The position numbers and the translations under genes are program-made. The notes under the pieces were generated by a model that ran no database searches, was not told the origin of the DNA, and saw nothing but the letters and a program-made list of their open reading frames with translations. Positions 13,249-13,851 of a stretch of 13,851 bases of DNA are shown one piece after another. Within the stretch, counting starts at the first letter, position 1, and every line of letters starts with the position of its first letter. Origin of the DNA: Archaeoglobi archaeon (GTDB taxonomy: Archaea > Halobacteriota > Archaeoglobi > Archaeoglobales > Archaeoglobaceae); NCBI GenBank assembly GCA_029259455.1, contig JAPDIT010000031.1, positions 1 to 13,851 of the forward strand. Reading direction: 5' to 3'.

Positions 13249-13659
13249 TTAAATCATCCCAAGCCACGGTAGCTCAGCAGGAAGAGCGCGTGCTTGGTAA
13301 GCACGAGGTCGCGGGTTCAAATCCCGCCCGTGGCTTACTTTTTCTGTGTGTTCGAGTTTTTTCTTTTCTGTATTTCTGGCATTCCCTTTTATCATCCTTG
13401 CAATCATCTCTTCCAATCTGTTGAGCCTTTCTTCGATGTCATTACCTATCGCTTGGTGCACACCAAAGTATACACTTGGCAATCCTTCAACCTCTTTGCT
13501 TTCACTAAACTTTATCAATACCGTGTCCTCATCTACCTTCCAGATGTGCGCAAACTTTCCAGCTTTTTCTTTCATCTCCACTGGCAGCCTTATAATCGCA
13601 AGTTCGGTAGTTGGATTTGTTTTTATCTTCCCGACCTTCGTCCTTCCTACATACTTCAT
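13249..13659 (-). CDS. Small AbrB-like protein whose tail is antisense to tRNA-Thr
   Basis: A 136-codon frame. Residues 9-51 (VGKIKTNPTTELAIIRLP...VDEDTVLIKF) look like an AbrB/SpoVT-type swapped-hairpin DNA-binding domain, with the IRLP turn, and residues 71-92 (IGNDIEERLNRLEEMIARMI) form a short amphipathic, possibly coiled-coil, helix. A Lys/Glu-rich linker follows. From codon 109 the frame runs through the complete reverse complement of the tRNA-Thr gene before meeting a stop at 13249-13251, giving the DLNPRPRAYQARALP-type tail typical of antisense-translated tRNA. That part is unlikely to be a designed domain. Either the original stop was lost or the mRNA ends early. I see no clear ribosome binding site at ATG 13659, and a T-rich box at 13706-13718 could be the promoter. 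The AbrB assignment is tentative. Confidence 0.6.
   Translation of the reverse strand: MKYVGRTKVGKIKTNPTTELAIIRLPVEMKEKAGKFAHIWKVDEDTVLIKFSESKEVEGLPSVYFGVHQAIGNDIEERLNRLEEMIARMIKGNARNTEKKKLEHTEKVSHGRDLNPRPRAYQARALPAELPWLGMI
13263..13335 (+). tRNA. tRNA-Thr, anticodon GGT
   Basis: A complete 73-base cloverleaf. Acceptor GCCACGG (13263-13269) pairs fully with CCGTGGC (13328-13334). D stem GCTC/GAGC is at 13272-13275 and 13284-13287. Anticodon stem CGTGC/GCACG (13289-13293, 13301-13305) holds loop TTGGTAA with anticodon GGT at 13296-13298, reading ACC and ACU. The variable loop is AGGTC, and the T stem GCGGG/CCCGC (13311-13315, 13323-13327) encloses TTCAAAT. The discriminator base is T at 13335, as usual for archaeal tRNA-Thr. 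No intron is present. CCA is not encoded, so the CCA-adding enzyme must supply it. T-runs just after (13338-13343 and about 13360) can end transcription. The whole gene lies opposite the tail of the minus-strand AbrB-like frame. Confidence 0.98.
13338..13343 (+). terminator. T-run after tRNA-Thr
   Basis: CTTTTTC three bases after the mature tRNA end, with a second T-rich stretch about 20 bases further on. A usual arrangement for archaeal tRNA transcription ends. On the other strand these bases encode the Lys/Glu-rich linker of the AbrB-like frame. Confidence 0.45.
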
Positions 13660-13784
13660 AGTATTTAAATATTTTCAGCTTCAAACTAATTATAGTAATA
13701 GCCTCGCAAAAATAAAATAAAAAATTTGGTGGTGTAACAACAAAGGTGGAAATTTTTAAGGGCAGGGATTCAACCCCACCCTCT

Positions 13785-13851
13785 GTGCCCACGCTAAAAG
13801 TCGAAATACCAGCAATGACCCTTACAATCGAACACGATAAAAAGATTTCCA
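13785..13851 (+). CDS. Unidentified gene, 5' end only
   Basis: GTG at 13785 opens a frame that stays open to the window edge and reads VPTLKVEIPAMTLTIEHDKK (the first residue would be Met) and a few more residues. I do not recognise the protein from 22 codons. The start is supported by an AATTTTTAAG TATA-like box at about 13751-13760, roughly 30 bases upstream, and by the absence of a ribosome binding site, which again suggests a leaderless message. The alternating charged and hydrophobic residues are coding-like, but a short open frame at an edge could also arise by chance. Confidence 0.45.
   Translation, partial: MPTLKVEIPAMTLTIEHDKKIS

Noticed and set aside
13294..13720. Two plus-strand open frames of 124 codons after the tRNA
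   Set aside because: They are Phe/Ser-rich mirror frames of the AbrB-like gene, and one begins inside the tRNA.
1..13851. CRISPR arrays, insertion sequences, integrase or attachment sites
   Set aside because: I found no regularly spaced repeats, transposase-like frame, terminal inverted repeats, or duplicated tRNA end in the window.

Overview
The window looks like a hyperthermophilic euryarchaeon of the genus Archaeoglobus, close to A. fulgidus but probably not the type strain. Support comes from an archaeal class I CCA-adding enzyme with the same length (437 codons) and catalytic numbering (E59, D61, D110) that I recall for the A. fulgidus enzyme. Other support is a full-length Hef helicase-nuclease, ribosomal protein S8e, UPF0179, a PGF-CTERM protein, archaeal TATA boxes and GGTG-type ribosome binding sites, and a tRNA-Thr with no encoded CCA. 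The species call is from memory of these families, not a search.

Layout. (1) 1-786, minus: 5' part of a DUF1972-type glycosyltransferase, running off the left edge. (2) 870-3943: a decay zone. It holds a wecB-like UDP-GlcNAc 2-epimerase broken by about ten frameshifts (870-1905), an apparently intact HEPN/MNT toxin-antitoxin-like pair (2042-2763), a ribbon-helix-helix antitoxin remnant (2831-3018), and an exported PGF-CTERM protein gene with three frameshifts (3045-3943). (3) 4061-7108, plus: a compact operon of RNA 2',3'-cyclic phosphodiesterase, CCA-adding enzyme, an RNase Z-like metallo-beta-lactamase protein and UPF0179, mostly linked by 4-base overlaps. (4) 7121-8882: a UPF0173 metal-dependent hydrolase (minus), S8e (plus), a structured RNA candidate starting at the base after the S8e stop, a long hairpin, and a nicotinamidase-like cysteine hydrolase (minus). 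(5) 8934-10036, plus: moaC and a DUF47/PhoU-like gene. (6) 10023-10895, minus: a third metallo-beta-lactamase protein. (7) 11012-13237, plus: hef, then tRNA-Thr(GGT). Opposite the tRNA ends a small AbrB-like ORF whose last 28 codons are antisense to the tRNA. A new partial gene starts at 13785.

How it fits together. The 4-7 kb operon plausibly handles RNA 3' ends, and the window's own tRNA needs the CCA enzyme. Hef processes stalled forks. MoaC belongs to molybdopterin synthesis. Many genes have a TATA-like box about 22-30 bases before the start codon and no ribosome binding site, which suggests leaderless transcripts. The items most worth a second look are the 8214-8280 RNA candidate, the tRNA-antisense protein tail, and the intact HEPN/MNT pair surrounded by pseudogenes.
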